Assembly (NCBI GenBank): GCA_002050365.1
Contig: MWYZ01000088.1
Span: 88,074-152,073, forward strand
Source of the DNA: Acidobacteria bacterium 28-1
GTDB taxonomy: Bacteria > Acidobacteriota > Blastocatellia > Pyrinomonadales > Pyrinomonadaceae
Reading direction: 5' to 3'
Length of the DNA: 64,000 nucleotides
The notes beneath the pieces were generated by a model. The model did not search any database. It was not told the origin of the DNA and saw nothing but the letters and a program-made list of their open reading frames with translations. How positions within the stretch are numbered: the stretch's first letter is position 1; each line of letters begins with the position of its first letter. Position numbers and translations under genes: made by a program. Shown piece by piece: positions 39,628 to 48,998 of the stretch.

Positions 39628-39683
39628 CATTTATGTAATTAAAAACCGAAATCGCTTGCCGATTTCAGACAAAAGAGGAAACT

Positions 39684-41033
39684 ATGATTTTTAGAAAAAA
39701 CAGAAAACTCATGTTTATCGCACTCGTGCTAACGCTCGTGTTAGCATTTGAACTAACACCGTTGCCGCTAACAAATGCGTCCGACCACATTGACGGACCA
39801 CAACTAGCCAACGACCACGCTTCAGACATTAACGATATGTATTTTTTTCTCGACCCGAACGACAATACGAAGGTTGTGATGGTTATGACCGTCAATCCGT
39901 TTTTGATTTCGTCAGAAATTATCGGTCAAGCCATTTTCGACCATAATCTCAGATACCGATTCGAGATTGAAAACACCGGCAACGCGGAACCGGATTTATT
40001 TGTTGATGTCAGATTCACACGCGGAGTTGGGCGTGAAACAGGACCGCAAACCGCTACCATTACGCTTCCCGGCGGACGAACATTCACCGCCCCGACAAAC
40101 GTCCCGACGCAGGGCGCAGATACGAATGATATTGAGCCGCCGGCACTTAACGTAACAACTGATGCGACAAGCGGAGCCAGTTTTTTCGCCGGTATAACGG
40201 ACGACCCATTTTTTCTCGACAACACCGCCGCCAACCGCTTTGTGTTGTCCTCAGTTCGCAATCCCGGCAATCCTAACCGAGCGATATTTGCGAATCGTGC
40301 CGGATTTAATGCGCCCGACGGTTCAGACCCCAATTCAGACCATCAAAGAGCGGGTCAACTTCCGGCTCAAGCGCGGAATCGAGGTCTCGACCAAGGTCCG
40401 GGACGCGACACTTACGCCGGATTCAACACTCTGACAATCGTCGTCAGCGTTCCGGTGGCATTGGTGCGCGGAGCTACCGGTCACGAACTCGGATTAAACG
40501 GCGCAACGCAGCGTCAGCAAACCCAAACCGTCAGAACCGACGGTCAGGTTGTCGGCTCCGGTCCATTTATAACCGTTGACCGCGAAGGCAATCCGTTGGT
40601 TGTTAACGGACTTATTCCGCCCGCCCGCAAAGACGAGTATAACGGCGCACCCACGACTGCCGATGCGAACGGTGTTTTCAGAGCAGACATCATTCAATCG
40701 CTCCGCAATTTCGGCACGAACGATGCGAACATCGCCGTTTTCCTGAATATGATTCAGGTGCGGGGCGACATTCTACGACTCGATTTCTTGGTTCCGAACA
40801 ACGGACCAGGCGGCGGCAACAACACGAACGGAGGACCAGCGAACCGAGGCGGTCGTCGTTTGCAGGATGACGTGGGTGACGCGACTTTCACGCTAATCAA
40901 TAACGGTCAGCCTCTGGGTGATTTTGTTGACCGCAACGAATTCGAGTTCGGCAATACGTTCCCGTTCGTTGCGCCGCAGATTATGCCGAATCCAAACGGC
41001 ATCAATAGCCGGGATACCAGATTACGCTTGTAA
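39684..41033 (+). CDS. DUF4331 domain secreted protein
   Basis: 449 residues with a signal segment (LMFIALVLTLVLAFELTPLP). The N-terminal motif SDHIDGPQLANDHASDINDM and FFLDPNDNTKVVMVMTVNPF is diagnostic of DUF4331. The rest is a beta-rich domain with NAVFRADIIQSL-type segments and a Gly/Asn-rich loop (GPGGGNNTNGGPANRGGRRL). The GAGG ribosome site lies in a hairpin-prone leader. The function of the family is unknown; members are exported. A TPR lipoprotein gene follows in the same direction, a common pairing. Confidence 0.88.
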   Translation: MIFRKNRKLMFIALVLTLVLAFELTPLPLTNASDHIDGPQLANDHASDINDMYFFLDPNDNTKVVMVMTVNPFLISSEIIGQAIFDHNLRYRFEIENTGNAEPDLFVDVRFTRGVGRETGPQTATITLPGGRTFTAPTNVPTQGADTNDIEPPALNVTTDATSGASFFAGITDDPFFLDNTAANRFVLSSVRNPGNPNRAIFANRAGFNAPDGSDPNSDHQRAGQLPAQARNRGLDQGPGRDTYAGFNTLTIVVSVPVALVRGATGHELGLNGATQRQQTQTVRTDGQVVGSGPFITVDREGNPLVVNGLIPPARKDEYNGAPTTADANGVFRADIIQSLRNFGTNDANIAVFLNMIQVRGDILRLDFLVPNNGPGGGNNTNGGPANRGGRRLQDDVGDATFTLINNGQPLGDFVDRNEFEFGNTFPFVAPQIMPNPNGINSRDTRLRL

Positions 41034-41168
41034 TTTTCTTACTCCACGCCTTGCGCCGAAAATCATCAACTTTCGGAGTAAGGCATTTTTCTGAAAAGGA
41101 ATGAGGCGAATTGATGAATGTGCTTGCAAATCTTTCATCTTTTTCCTCGTTCCTTATCTTTTGCAATT

Positions 41169-42515
41169 ATGCAGACATTAAAAAGTAAATTTAATTTATT
41201 CGCGCCGCTTGCAGTGTGCGCCGCGCTGACAATGAGCGCGTGTAGCGGTGCGTCTCAGCCTGCTAAACCCGACCGCGCAACAACACTTGCAGTGCCGCCC
41301 GCCGCGCCGCTCGCTTCGGACGACAAGGCGACGGAACAAGCCATACGCTTTTTAGAAGAGCGCGTCAAAAGCGACCCCGAAGATTTCAGCGCAAACGGCA
41401 AACTCGCCGGTCTTTATTTGCAGCGTTTGCGCGAAACCGGCGATTTAGTCTATCTTGATTTAGCTTTTCGCGCCGCTCGCGCTTCACTTGATTCGGTGCC
41501 GGAAGAGAGAAACGCCGGCGGGCTTGCCGCACTTGCACTAGCCGAATTTGCCGCGCACGATTTCGCCGCCGCCCGTGACCACGCGCTTCGATTGGCTGAA
41601 CTCGAACCGCGCAAAAGTTACCCGCAAGGAATGTTGGGCGACGCTTTAATAGAATTGGGCGAATACGGCAAAGCCACCGTGGCATATCAAAAAATGGCAC
41701 AAATTGACAGCGGCATCACAACCAACAGCGAAATAAAGCAAGCCCGGCTCGCACAGCTTCGTGGCGACAATCAAAAAACACAAAAGCATTTTTCGATGGC
41801 ATTGACTCTAGCACTTAACTTGCCCGCGCCGCAGCGTGAAACCGTCGCTTGGCTTCGCTGGCAATTGGGCGAAACGGCTTTCGTCGTCGGCGATTATGAA
41901 AGTGCGGAAAAACATTACCGCGATTCGCTCGTAACTTTTCCCGATTATTTTCGCGCCGTCGCTTCGTTGGGAAAAGTCCGCGCCGCGCAAAATGATTTAA
42001 CGAGCGCAATCGAACAATATGAAAAAGCCGTTCGCCTTTTGCCCGACCCGCAATTTGTCGCAGCACTCGGCGATTTATACAAAATCGCGGGACGCGACGA
42101 GGACGCAAAAAAACAATACGAATTAGTCGAGCAAATCGGGCGTTTGAGCGCGCTTAACGGCGCACTTTACAATCGCCAGCTTGCGCTTTTTTACGCCGAC
42201 CACGATTTAAGACTTGAAGAAGCATATAAACTTGCGGCGAAAGAATATGAAGTAAGGCGCGATATTTACGGCGCGGACGCGTTGGCTTGGACTGCGTTCA
42301 AAGCAAATAAAATTTCGGAAGCACAGACCGCAATGAAAGACGCTTTGCGATTGGGAACGCAAGACGCGAAACTTTTTTATCACGCCGGAATGATTGCCCG
42401 CGCAAGCGGCGACGAAACGACGGCGAGCGGGTTTATTAAACGTGCGCTTGAACTCAATCCGCAATTTGACCAGCGCCAATCGGCAATTGCCGAAACATTA
42501 CTTGAAAATCGTTAA
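41169..42515 (+). CDS. TPR-repeat lipoprotein
   Basis: 448 residues starting MQTLKSKFNLFAPLAVCAAL at 41169. An in-frame ATG at 41118 exists, but this start gives a proper lipoprotein signal with lipobox LTMSAC-SG. Six to eight TPR units fill the rest (e.g. KSYPQGMLGDALIELGEYGK, YRAVASLGKVRAAQNDLTSA-like). It follows the DUF4331 gene by about 135 bases, and probably acts with it in the envelope as a binding scaffold. Confidence 0.82.
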   Translation: MQTLKSKFNLFAPLAVCAALTMSACSGASQPAKPDRATTLAVPPAAPLASDDKATEQAIRFLEERVKSDPEDFSANGKLAGLYLQRLRETGDLVYLDLAFRAARASLDSVPEERNAGGLAALALAEFAAHDFAAARDHALRLAELEPRKSYPQGMLGDALIELGEYGKATVAYQKMAQIDSGITTNSEIKQARLAQLRGDNQKTQKHFSMALTLALNLPAPQRETVAWLRWQLGETAFVVGDYESAEKHYRDSLVTFPDYFRAVASLGKVRAAQNDLTSAIEQYEKAVRLLPDPQFVAALGDLYKIAGRDEDAKKQYELVEQIGRLSALNGALYNRQLALFYADHDLRLEEAYKLAAKEYEVRRDIYGADALAWTAFKANKISEAQTAMKDALRLGTQDAKLFYHAGMIARASGDETTASGFIKRALELNPQFDQRQSAIAETLLENR

Positions 42516-42612
42516 AAATTAAAATTTACGAACAAGATTATTTTGACAAGAAGTAAAAAAATGAGTGAAGAAAAGCGTCCGAATAGAAGATTGAAGCAAC
42601 TAAAAGAAAAAG

Positions 42613-43656
42613 ATGAATCCGCTTAGTCGTGAAGATTTGCGCAATCAACTGAAACGGCACGAGTTTGCGCCGGTTTATCTGCTGTTCGGCGCGGAAACTT
42701 ACCTGCGGGATTTAGCGGCAAAGACAATTGCCGATTTGGTTTTGGCTGGTTCATCTCTTCGGGAATTTAACGAAACCGAGTTTAGTCTGAGCAACTCTCC
42801 CGTTCAACACGCACTCGCTTCAGCCGAACAAATGCCGATGGTTTCAGCGCGCCGGGTTATCAGAGTGATGAACGTCGTCGTTTCAGCGAGCGGGACAAAA
42901 GATAATTTGCGCGAAGAAGATGAAGAAAGTTTAACAAGATATTTAAATAATCCATCAAAAACCTCAGTTCTCGTTTTCATCGCCGATGAACTCGACAAAC
43001 GCCGTAAAATTTCCAAACTTCTTTTAGAAAAAAGCACATCGGTTGAATTTGCGGAATTAAAAGACGAAGAAATGCTCGGTTGGGCAAAAACGAAATTAAA
43101 AGATTTGCACTCCGAAGCCGACGAACGAGCCTTGCGTCATTTAGTCGGATTGGTCGGAAGCAACGTCCGTCGCTTAACCAATGAAATCGAAAAATTGACC
43201 GTCGCTGCTCTGCCCGACGCGCTGATAAATTTTGAACTCGTCGAATCGCTCGTTCCCGATTCGCGCGAGCTTTCTAATTTTGATTTAACCGATAGCCTGC
43301 TTGCCAAAAACAAAACCCGCGCTTTGCAGATTTTGAAAAAAATTTTGGACGACGGCGCAGAGCCATTAATGCTTTTGGGTTTGATTGCCAGCAATTTTCG
43401 CCGCCTTTTTATGTCAAAAGAATTAATGCGGCAAGGTGTTGAACGCCGGGAAGTGGCGCGAATTATGAGATTACCTTATGGCAAGCAAGAAGATTTTCTC
43501 GCCACCGCCCGCCGAATTGAAACAGAAAAGTTAACGTGGATTATGCAAAGAATCGCTAAAACCGATGTGGCAATTAAAAGCTCAATCGGCGGCGGCGGAA
43601 CAGCCGGCTCGCGTCTGCAAATCGAAATGCTGGTCTGCGAACTGGCAAACTTTTAA
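42613..43656 (+). CDS. holA: DNA polymerase III delta subunit
   Basis: 347 residues. HolA is the clamp-loader subunit that opens the beta clamp. The N-terminal motif PVYLLFGAETYLRDLAAKTI (near 18-37) and RRVIRVMNVVVSASG are typical, followed by a degenerate AAA core (TSVLVFIADELDKRRKISKL) and the helical C-terminus (LMLLGLIASNFRRLFMSKEL). A 19-codon ORF at 42561-42620 overlaps the start and may couple translation. The gene ends in a long inverted repeat shared with clpX. Confidence 0.9.
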   Translation: MNPLSREDLRNQLKRHEFAPVYLLFGAETYLRDLAAKTIADLVLAGSSLREFNETEFSLSNSPVQHALASAEQMPMVSARRVIRVMNVVVSASGTKDNLREEDEESLTRYLNNPSKTSVLVFIADELDKRRKISKLLLEKSTSVEFAELKDEEMLGWAKTKLKDLHSEADERALRHLVGLVGSNVRRLTNEIEKLTVAALPDALINFELVESLVPDSRELSNFDLTDSLLAKNKTRALQILKKILDDGAEPLMLLGLIASNFRRLFMSKELMRQGVERREVARIMRLPYGKQEDFLATARRIETEKLTWIMQRIAKTDVAIKSSIGGGGTAGSRLQIEMLVCELANF

Positions 43657-43741
43657 AAAGGATAAAGGCTGAAGGAGAAAGGATAAAAACAAGAAGCAAA
43701 TTCTTTTGTTTATCCTTTCTCCTTCAGCCTTTATCCTTTCC
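43657..43741. terminator. Long perfect inverted repeat, bidirectional terminator (holA/clpX)
   Basis: Units of 7 bases (aaggataaaggctgaaggag..., aaaggat) form one arm, and the exact complement follows after a loop of about 18 bases (ttatcctttctccttcagcc...), more than 30 paired bases. It lies between two convergent stops and follows the 7-base periodicity seen elsewhere. Confidence 0.8.
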
Positions 43742-44980
43742 TCAAGCGGCTTCTTCAATTTCGCGCACAACCTCAAGTGCGGGTGTTTTGCGCTCGACCA
43801 TATCCTTTGTAATTATCAATTCCTTAACGCGTTTTTGTGACGGCAGAAGATACATCGGCTGAAGGAGAATTTCTTCCAAAATCATCATCAAGCCGCGTGC
43901 GCCGACTTTCCTATGAAATGCTTGGTGGGCAATTGCTTTGATGGCATCTTCGGTAAATTTCAAGCGAACATTGTCGAATTCAAACTTGCGCTGATATTGT
44001 TTAATCAAAGCATTTTTCGGCTCGGTCAAAATTTGAACTAGTGCCGCCTCGTCGAGTTCGTGCAGAGTTCCAAGTACGGGAAGTCGTCCGACAAACTCCG
44101 GAATCAAACCGTAATGGATCAAATCTTCCGGCTCCAATTTATCAAACGCTTCGTTTTGTCTTTGTTTGCTTGATTTGACTTCGGCTTGGAATCCTAATGA
44201 TTTGTTGCGAAAGCGTTTTTCGACAACTTTTTCCAAACCGATAAATGCGCCGCCGCAGATAAATAAAATATTAGTCGTATCAACGGGACAAAATTCCTGC
44301 TGCGGATGTTTGCGTCCGCCTTGCGTCGGGATATTGGCGATTGTTCCTTCTAAAATTTTCAGTAATGCCTGCTGAACGCCTTCGCCGGAAACATCGCGCG
44401 TGATTGAAGGATTGTCGTCTTTGCGGCAGATTTTATCAATTTCGTCAACGTAAATAATGCCTGTTTGAGCGCGTTCGACATCGTTGCCGGCGGATTGCAG
44501 AAGCCGCAAAATAATGTTTTCGACATCTTCCCCAACATATCCGGCTTCGGTTAAAGTCGTCGCATCAACGATGCAGAACGGAACGCTTAAAATTTTGGCG
44601 AGCGTTTGCGCGAGCAGTGTTTTGCCTGTTCCCGTCGGACCAATCAACAATATATTAGATTTTTGAAGTTCGACATCCTGGCGGATTTTCGCCATCTCGA
44701 TTCGCTTATAATGCTGGTAAACCGCCACCGACAAACGCTTTTTAGTTTCATCTTGTCCGATAACATATTCGTCGAGAAAGTTTTTTAACTCTTGCGGTTT
44801 CGGCAGTGCGGAACGAACCGTCGCCGTTTCCGCCTGCTCATCATCGTTGATAATTTCATTGCAGATGTCTATGCATTCGTTGCAAATATAGACGCTCGGA
44901 CCGGCAATCAGTTTTTTTACTTCGTTCTGTGATTTACCGCAAAACGAACAGCGCAGGATTTCTTCGGGTCGTCTTATCAT
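43742..44980 (-). CDS. clpX: ATP-dependent Clp protease ATP-binding subunit ClpX
   Basis: 412 residues. An N-terminal zinc-binding domain ([14 protein letters not shown] then CNECIDIC) recognises substrates; Walker A is GPTGTGKT (near 122-129) and Walker B lies in [12 protein letters not shown]. Pore-loop and sensor regions ([40 protein letters not shown]) and the IGF-type loop follow. With ClpP it unfolds and degrades tagged proteins. It is third in the tig-clpP-clpX operon; a heptamer inverted repeat lies between clpP and clpX. Confidence 0.97.
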   Translation of the reverse strand: MIRRPEEILRCSFCGKSQNEVKKLIAGPSVYICNECIDICNEIINDDEQAETATVRSALPKPQELKNFLDEYVIGQDETKKRLSVAVYQHYKRIEMAKIRQDVELQKSNILLIGPTGTGKTLLAQTLAKILSVPFCIVDATTLTEAGYVGEDVENIILRLLQSAGNDVERAQTGIIYVDEIDKICRKDDNPSITRDVSGEGVQQALLKILEGTIANIPTQGGRKHPQQEFCPVDTTNILFICGGAFIGLEKVVEKRFRNKSLGFQAEVKSSKQRQNEAFDKLEPEDLIHYGLIPEFVGRLPVLGTLHELDEAALVQILTEPKNALIKQYQRKFEFDNVRLKFTEDAIKAIAHQAFHRKVGARGLMMILEEILLQPMYLLPSQKRVKELIITKDMVERKTPALEVVREIEEAA

Positions 44981-45051
44981 AAAATAGTGAATAGTGAATA
45001 GTGAATAGTGAATAGTGATTGATTAATTTTTCACTTTTCGTTATTCACTTT
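44981..45051. repeat. GAATAGT heptamer array with inverted partner, between clpX and clpP
   Basis: Five tandem copies of GAATAGT (44984-45018) are followed by an imperfect inverted stretch (ttttcacttttcgttattca...). The transcript of clpP-clpX would fold here into a hairpin. This may tune relative expression or mRNA processing in the operon. Confidence 0.8.
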
Positions 45052-45636
45052 TCACTTGTCTCGGTGTTCGATAACCTCGTCAATCAAACCGTATTCTTTT
45101 GCTTGAATCGGCGACATTATGCGATCGCGTTCAACGTCGAGTTCAACTTGGTCGTAGGGCTGTCCGCTGTGATGCGCGATTATTCGTGAAGTCATCTCAC
45201 GCATCCGCAAAATTTCTTCCGCCATAATGCGAATATCGCTTTGCTGACCGCTTGCTCCGCCCGACGGTTGATGAATCAAAATGCGCGAGTGCGGCAGAGC
45301 AAACCGCTTTCCTTTTGTTCCCGCCGTCAGCAACAACGCCGCCATCGAAGCGCATTGCCCGACGCAAATCGTCGTAACATCGTTGCGTATAAACTGCATT
45401 GTATCGTAAATTCCCATACCCGCCGTTATTGAGCCGCCCGGCGAATTGATATACAAATTGATGTCGCGTTCCGGGTCTTCGGCTTCTAGAAAAAGAAGTT
45501 GTGCGACAATCAAATTCGCGACCATATCGTCAACCGGCGTTCCGATAAAAATAATGCTGTCTTTCAAAAGACGTGAATAAATGTCGAATGCACGTTCGCC
45601 CCGCGAAGTTTGCTCGACTACCATTGGAACTAACAT
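45052..45636 (-). CDS. clpP: ATP-dependent Clp protease proteolytic subunit
   Basis: 194 residues, the standard length. The catalytic Ser is in [14 protein letters not shown] (near 98), the His in [18 protein letters not shown] (near 123) and the Asp is in the [16 protein letters not shown] region (near 172). It forms tetradecameric barrels with ClpX. The ATG follows an AAAGAG-like site; the trigger factor gene lies 149 bases upstream on the same strand. Confidence 0.97.
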   Translation of the reverse strand: MLVPMVVEQTSRGERAFDIYSRLLKDSIIFIGTPVDDMVANLIVAQLLFLEAEDPERDINLYINSPGGSITAGMGIYDTMQFIRNDVTTICVGQCASMAALLLTAGTKGKRFALPHSRILIHQPSGGASGQQSDIRIMAEEILRMREMTSRIIAHHSGQPYDQVELDVERDRIMSPIQAKEYGLIDEVIEHRDK

Positions 45637-45785
45637 AATTTTTTCTCTTTTAGTATTTGAGCAGTTTGTTTAAGAATAAGTTTAACTTGACGGAGATAAG
45701 TGTTGAAATAACGGCTATTGCCATTAGATTTTTTATTCTACAGATAAACTTAAAAATTGCAAACTCTCAAAATAAATTTATTCTT

Positions 45786-47258
45786 TTATTCCTTTTTTGC
45801 CGCTTTTTTCTTCGGCTCTTTAGTTTCGGTTTTCTTCTCCGCTTTCGGCTTTTTTTCGACCGCTTGATTATCTTTTTTTGCCTTTTTACTTTTTACTTTT
45901 GCCTTTTCTTCTTCTTCCGCTTCGGCAGCCGGCTGATTTTCGTCAATCCATTCACCGTCGGTAATTTTGGCGTGGTCAACTAATACTTGAACGGCTTTGC
46001 GCGTTCGCAGACTATTGGCAATGTTAGCTTCGCCGCCTTGCTGCTGGCTCAAAGAATTGCGAATTTCTTCCGGCGTAGTCCGGTAATACTGCGCCATCCG
46101 AGCAATTTCTTCGTTGACTTCTTCGTCGGAAATTTCGACGTTTTCAAGTTCCGCGACTTTTTCAAGGAGTATCGCGCCGCGCACATCACGTTCGGCTTGC
46201 CCCTGCATTTGCGTATACGCCATTTGAACGAAATCTTTATCAACTTTGTTCAAATCAACGCCGCGTCCAGCCATATCCTGGGCGAAATTGTTCAATAAAT
46301 TGCGCGCCTGCAAATCAATCAAAGCGCTCGGAACTTCAAAATCGTGCGCTTCGATAAGTTTCGCAATTAACTCGGAGCGAAGGCGATTGTCAGCTTCTTC
46401 TTTAGCCACAATCTTCAAATCTTCGCGCAGCTTCGAGCGCAAATCTTCCAAAGATTCAAAATTTTCATCCAGACTCTGTGCCCAATCGTCGTCTAATTCA
46501 GGAAGCTCAACTTTTCCAACGCTCTTGATTTTGGCTTTGTAATTAATGGTTTTACCCGCCAGCATTGGTGATGTAAAATCTGGCGCGTAAGCGACCGTGA
46601 ATTCTTTTTCCTCATCTTCTTCAACGCCATTCAGATTTTCCGTAAAGGATTTTTCGATATTGGCATCGCCCAATTTAATTTCCAAATCGTCGGCTTTGAT
46701 TGGTTCAGTATTTTCATCATCGGCAAATGTGCCTTCTAAATCAACAATCACCGTGTCGCCGTCCTGAGATTTTCTATCTTCGACGGGAATCAATGTTGCC
46801 GATTCCTGACGACGTTCGTCAATGATGCGTGAAAGTTCATCGTCGGAGAGCGGGCGCGTGCGGCGCGTAACTTCTAAATTTTTATATTCCGGCGCGGGAA
46901 TTTCCGGCATCACCTCGACGTGAACGCGCAAAGAAATCGGCTGCGAACCGTTGACTTTTAGGTTATCTGGATTTTCAATATGCAGATGCGGTTCGCTCAG
47001 TGGATTCAAATTAAATTCTTGAATTGCTTCGCCGACTTTTGGGGAAAAAAGTTCCTGCAAAACTTCGGATTTTATTTCCTCCTTATAGCGCAGACGAATT
47101 ACGTCGAGCGGCGCATAACCTTTGCGAAATCCGTCAACCTGCACCGCTTTCGCATATTTTTTACTAACGTTATTATAAACTTCCCGCACTTCTTCGGGTT
47201 CAATCTCGATTGTAATTTCTTTTTGAGTTGGAGAAACTTCCAACAATTCGGTTTTCAT
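45786..47258 (-). CDS. tig: Trigger factor (ribosome-associated chaperone)
   Basis: 490 residues, longer than usual because of a Lys/Ala/Glu-rich tail of about 45 residues (KAKVKSKKAKKDNQAVEKKP). An N-terminal ribosome-binding region contains the signature VDGFRKGYAPLDVIRLRY (near 41-58). The PPIase-like domain (about 155-240, GDTVIVDLEGTF) and the long helical C-terminal arms follow. It binds nascent chains at the exit tunnel. It is the first gene of tig-clpP-clpX. Confidence 0.95.
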   Translation of the reverse strand: MKTELLEVSPTQKEITIEIEPEEVREVYNNVSKKYAKAVQVDGFRKGYAPLDVIRLRYKEEIKSEVLQELFSPKVGEAIQEFNLNPLSEPHLHIENPDNLKVNGSQPISLRVHVEVMPEIPAPEYKNLEVTRRTRPLSDDELSRIIDERRQESATLIPVEDRKSQDGDTVIVDLEGTFADDENTEPIKADDLEIKLGDANIEKSFTENLNGVEEDEEKEFTVAYAPDFTSPMLAGKTINYKAKIKSVGKVELPELDDDWAQSLDENFESLEDLRSKLREDLKIVAKEEADNRLRSELIAKLIEAHDFEVPSALIDLQARNLLNNFAQDMAGRGVDLNKVDKDFVQMAYTQMQGQAERDVRGAILLEKVAELENVEISDEEVNEEIARMAQYYRTTPEEIRNSLSQQQGGEANIANSLRTRKAVQVLVDHAKITDGEWIDENQPAAEAEEEEKAKVKSKKAKKDNQAVEKKPKAEKKTETKEPKKKAAKKE

Positions 47259-47502
47259 TAATAGTTAATAATGCCTTTATTTGTTACGGAAAAAATATGA
47301 CAACGAAGGCTTTCCTTTCTAGTTTGGTGCAAGAAAAGAATAACGAACTTGCCTGTAAATGTCGAATAAGCCTTTTTTAGAAAGATACGGTCGGCGACTT
47401 TTGAAGCGGAAATTTTAAGGTTGAAAACTGTAGAAAATTAAAGACACAAAAATAAAGTCGGGCTTTCCAATTAATAATGGAAAAGCCCGATTTCTAAAAA
47501 AA

Positions 47503-47886
47503 CTAATCGTTCCAGGAAAGCCGAAATCGGTATCTGTCCGCGCCGCCTTTCGAGTCAACGATTTGCACAATGGTCGTAAAATTATTACGGCGATGCGGTT
47601 GTTGGACGATAAAAACTCGTCCGCGTCCATCTCTTTTATCAACCTCAACATTTGCATTTCGGCGCGGCGGGCGACCGTTAAAATTATAATTGGCATCATC
47701 ATAAGCCCGTCCGCTAATGTGTCTGGTTTGCGCGTTTCGGTTGCGAATTCTAACTTGCACGACATCATCAACCGTACCGCTCCACTCCATCGAACCGCTC
47801 TGAGCGCGAACTGTTTCAACATTTCCAAATAAAGTAACGGCGGCAAAAACGGCAACCGCGAAAGCTATCATTTTTAAGTTTTTCAT
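47503..47886 (-). CDS. Secreted small protein, Arg/Asn-rich beta-type
   Basis: 127 residues with a signal peptide (MIAFAVAVFAAVTLFGNVET, cleavage near VRAQ). The mature part contains paired beta strands (SMEWSGTVDDVVQVRIRNRN; RGRVFIVQQPHRRNNFTTIV). No named family is recognised, though similar secreted proteins with an SG-x-W-x-G-x-VDD start occur in Acidobacteria. TTAGGAGAC ribosome site. A hairpin (CGGGCTTTTCC type) follows the stop. Confidence 0.65.
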   Translation of the reverse strand: MKNLKMIAFAVAVFAAVTLFGNVETVRAQSGSMEWSGTVDDVVQVRIRNRNAQTRHISGRAYDDANYNFNGRPPRRNANVEVDKRDGRGRVFIVQQPHRRNNFTTIVQIVDSKGGADRYRFRLSWND

Positions 47887-47981
47887 TTTGTCTCCTAAGT
47901 TTTTAATTGACTGATTTTTAATTTAAAGATTTCCGCGCTCAAATTTGCTATTTAAAACAACGGAAAATGGGAAAAAGTTGG

Positions 47982-48063
47982 TGCTGAGGGCGAGACTCGA
48001 ACTCGCACGGATTTCTCCACGGGCTTCTAAGACCCGCGCGGCTACCGGTTACGCCACCTCAGC
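47982..48063 (-). tRNA. tRNA-Leu(TAG), class II
   Basis: The acceptor GCTGAGG pairs with CCTCAGC; discriminator A; D arm with GGTAGC; anticodon loop CTTAGAA; long variable arm (CCGTGGAGAAATCCGTGC); T arm GCGAG-TTCGAGT-CTCGC. This is a fully canonical leucine tRNA. A class I tRNA with the same anticodon occurs in the array at 61.2 kb. Confidence 0.95.
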
Positions 48064-48078
48064 AAAATAAATTAATTT

Positions 48079-48525
48079 TCAATTTCTTTTCGTTTTACGC
48101 CCTGAATAATTATCGGTCAAAGCGTGGCAATTTGGACATAATAATTGTAAATTTGAAAGTCTATTGTCAAAATGGTCGCCATTAATATGATGAAGTTCCA
48201 AAGGCATTGATTCACCTAACCACTCTTTTCCATTACAATTCTCACACATTCGTTGCTTTAAATTATCCTTCAGTAATCTTACCTTTAATTTATGACTGCT
48301 AATCGTGCATCCTTTAGAAAGGTATTCGACAGTCATCTTTCGCGTAGGTGAAAGTTTGAATCCTTTTCCGCCCATATTACCTTTGTATAATAATCCAAAT
48401 TTTTTCAAATATCCGTCAAGAGTGGCTGGTCTACATTTTAGTTCACGACATATATGAGATTTCGGGCGCAGTTGTGAAATCCACAATTCAATTTCTTTTT
48501 GTCGTTCAAATATATCCTTCCTCAT
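48079..48525 (-). CDS. HNH endonuclease, tRNA-linked mobile type
   Basis: 148 residues. The N-terminal helix-turn-helix-like part (SHICRELKCRPATLDGYLKK) precedes an HNH nuclease with zinc knuckle CENCNGKEW, the catalytic LELHHINGDHFDNRLSNLQL (His, Asn region) and CPNCHAL. Members are commonly mobile and found beside tRNA genes or in phages. It lies between an intact tRNA-Leu and a second 5' fragment of the same tRNA, suggesting homing or target-site duplication. Confidence 0.88.
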   Translation of the reverse strand: MRKDIFERQKEIELWISQLRPKSHICRELKCRPATLDGYLKKFGLLYKGNMGGKGFKLSPTRKMTVEYLSKGCTISSHKLKVRLLKDNLKQRMCENCNGKEWLGESMPLELHHINGDHFDNRLSNLQLLCPNCHALTDNYSGRKTKRN

Positions 48526-48549
48526 TTGTCTAGATATAGTTGGAAAATA

Positions 48550-48572
48550 GCTACCAATTACGCCATCTCAGC
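48550..48572 (-). pseudogene. tRNA-Leu 5' fragment (acceptor and D arm)
   Basis: GCTGAGATGGCGTAATTGGT plus AGC repeats the first 23 bases of the tRNA-Leu at 47982-48063 with three changes. No anticodon or T arm follows; the HNH gene starts 25 bases downstream. It looks like the left-over 5' end of a tRNA gene disrupted by insertion. Confidence 0.75.
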
Positions 48573-48646
48573 ATTTTCAACAAAAAAGCAAATTTGAATT
48601 TATCGGATTAGCCCAAAAATGTCTAGCAGGTTCATTTTGCAGAAAA

Positions 48647-48916
48647 TTATTTCGGCAGATATTTTCGCTTGTATTCTTCCAAAGCTCGGTCGGCGTCTTT
48701 CATCTCGGCGATGGTAATCGGTGTATTATCTTCGAGTCTCATTGATTCCTTATCTTTCACCAAAAGTTTATAGCCGACCGCGCCGCCGACGGCGACAATG
48801 CCTAATAAAAACAAATACCACAAAGCAGAATAGACAATTCCGATGACGGAGAACGCTAGCATTGCTGCTAAAACTAAACCGATTGCGATAAGAATTATTT
48901 TGATAAAATTCATCAA
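48647..48916 (-). CDS. Small membrane protein
   Basis: 89 residues. Two hydrophobic helices (IILIAIGLVLAAMLAFSVIG and ALWYLFLLGIVAVGGAVGYK, about 6-52) are followed by a charged cytoplasmic tail (TIAEMKDADRALEEYKRKYL). No family is named. It is monocistronic, back to back with murE. Confidence 0.65.
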   Translation of the reverse strand: MMNFIKIILIAIGLVLAAMLAFSVIGIVYSALWYLFLLGIVAVGGAVGYKLLVKDKESMRLEDNTPITIAEMKDADRALEEYKRKYLPK

Positions 48917-48998
48917 TTTTTACTTCCTTTTCAAATAAATAGTAACGCATTTCCTGAAAACAATCCAAAATCGTATAATCCAAAAAGTTTAAGTTTAT

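Noticed and set aside
44981..45020. CRISPR array (five GAATAGT copies)
   Set aside because: Units are contiguous with no spacers, and no cas genes are in the window.
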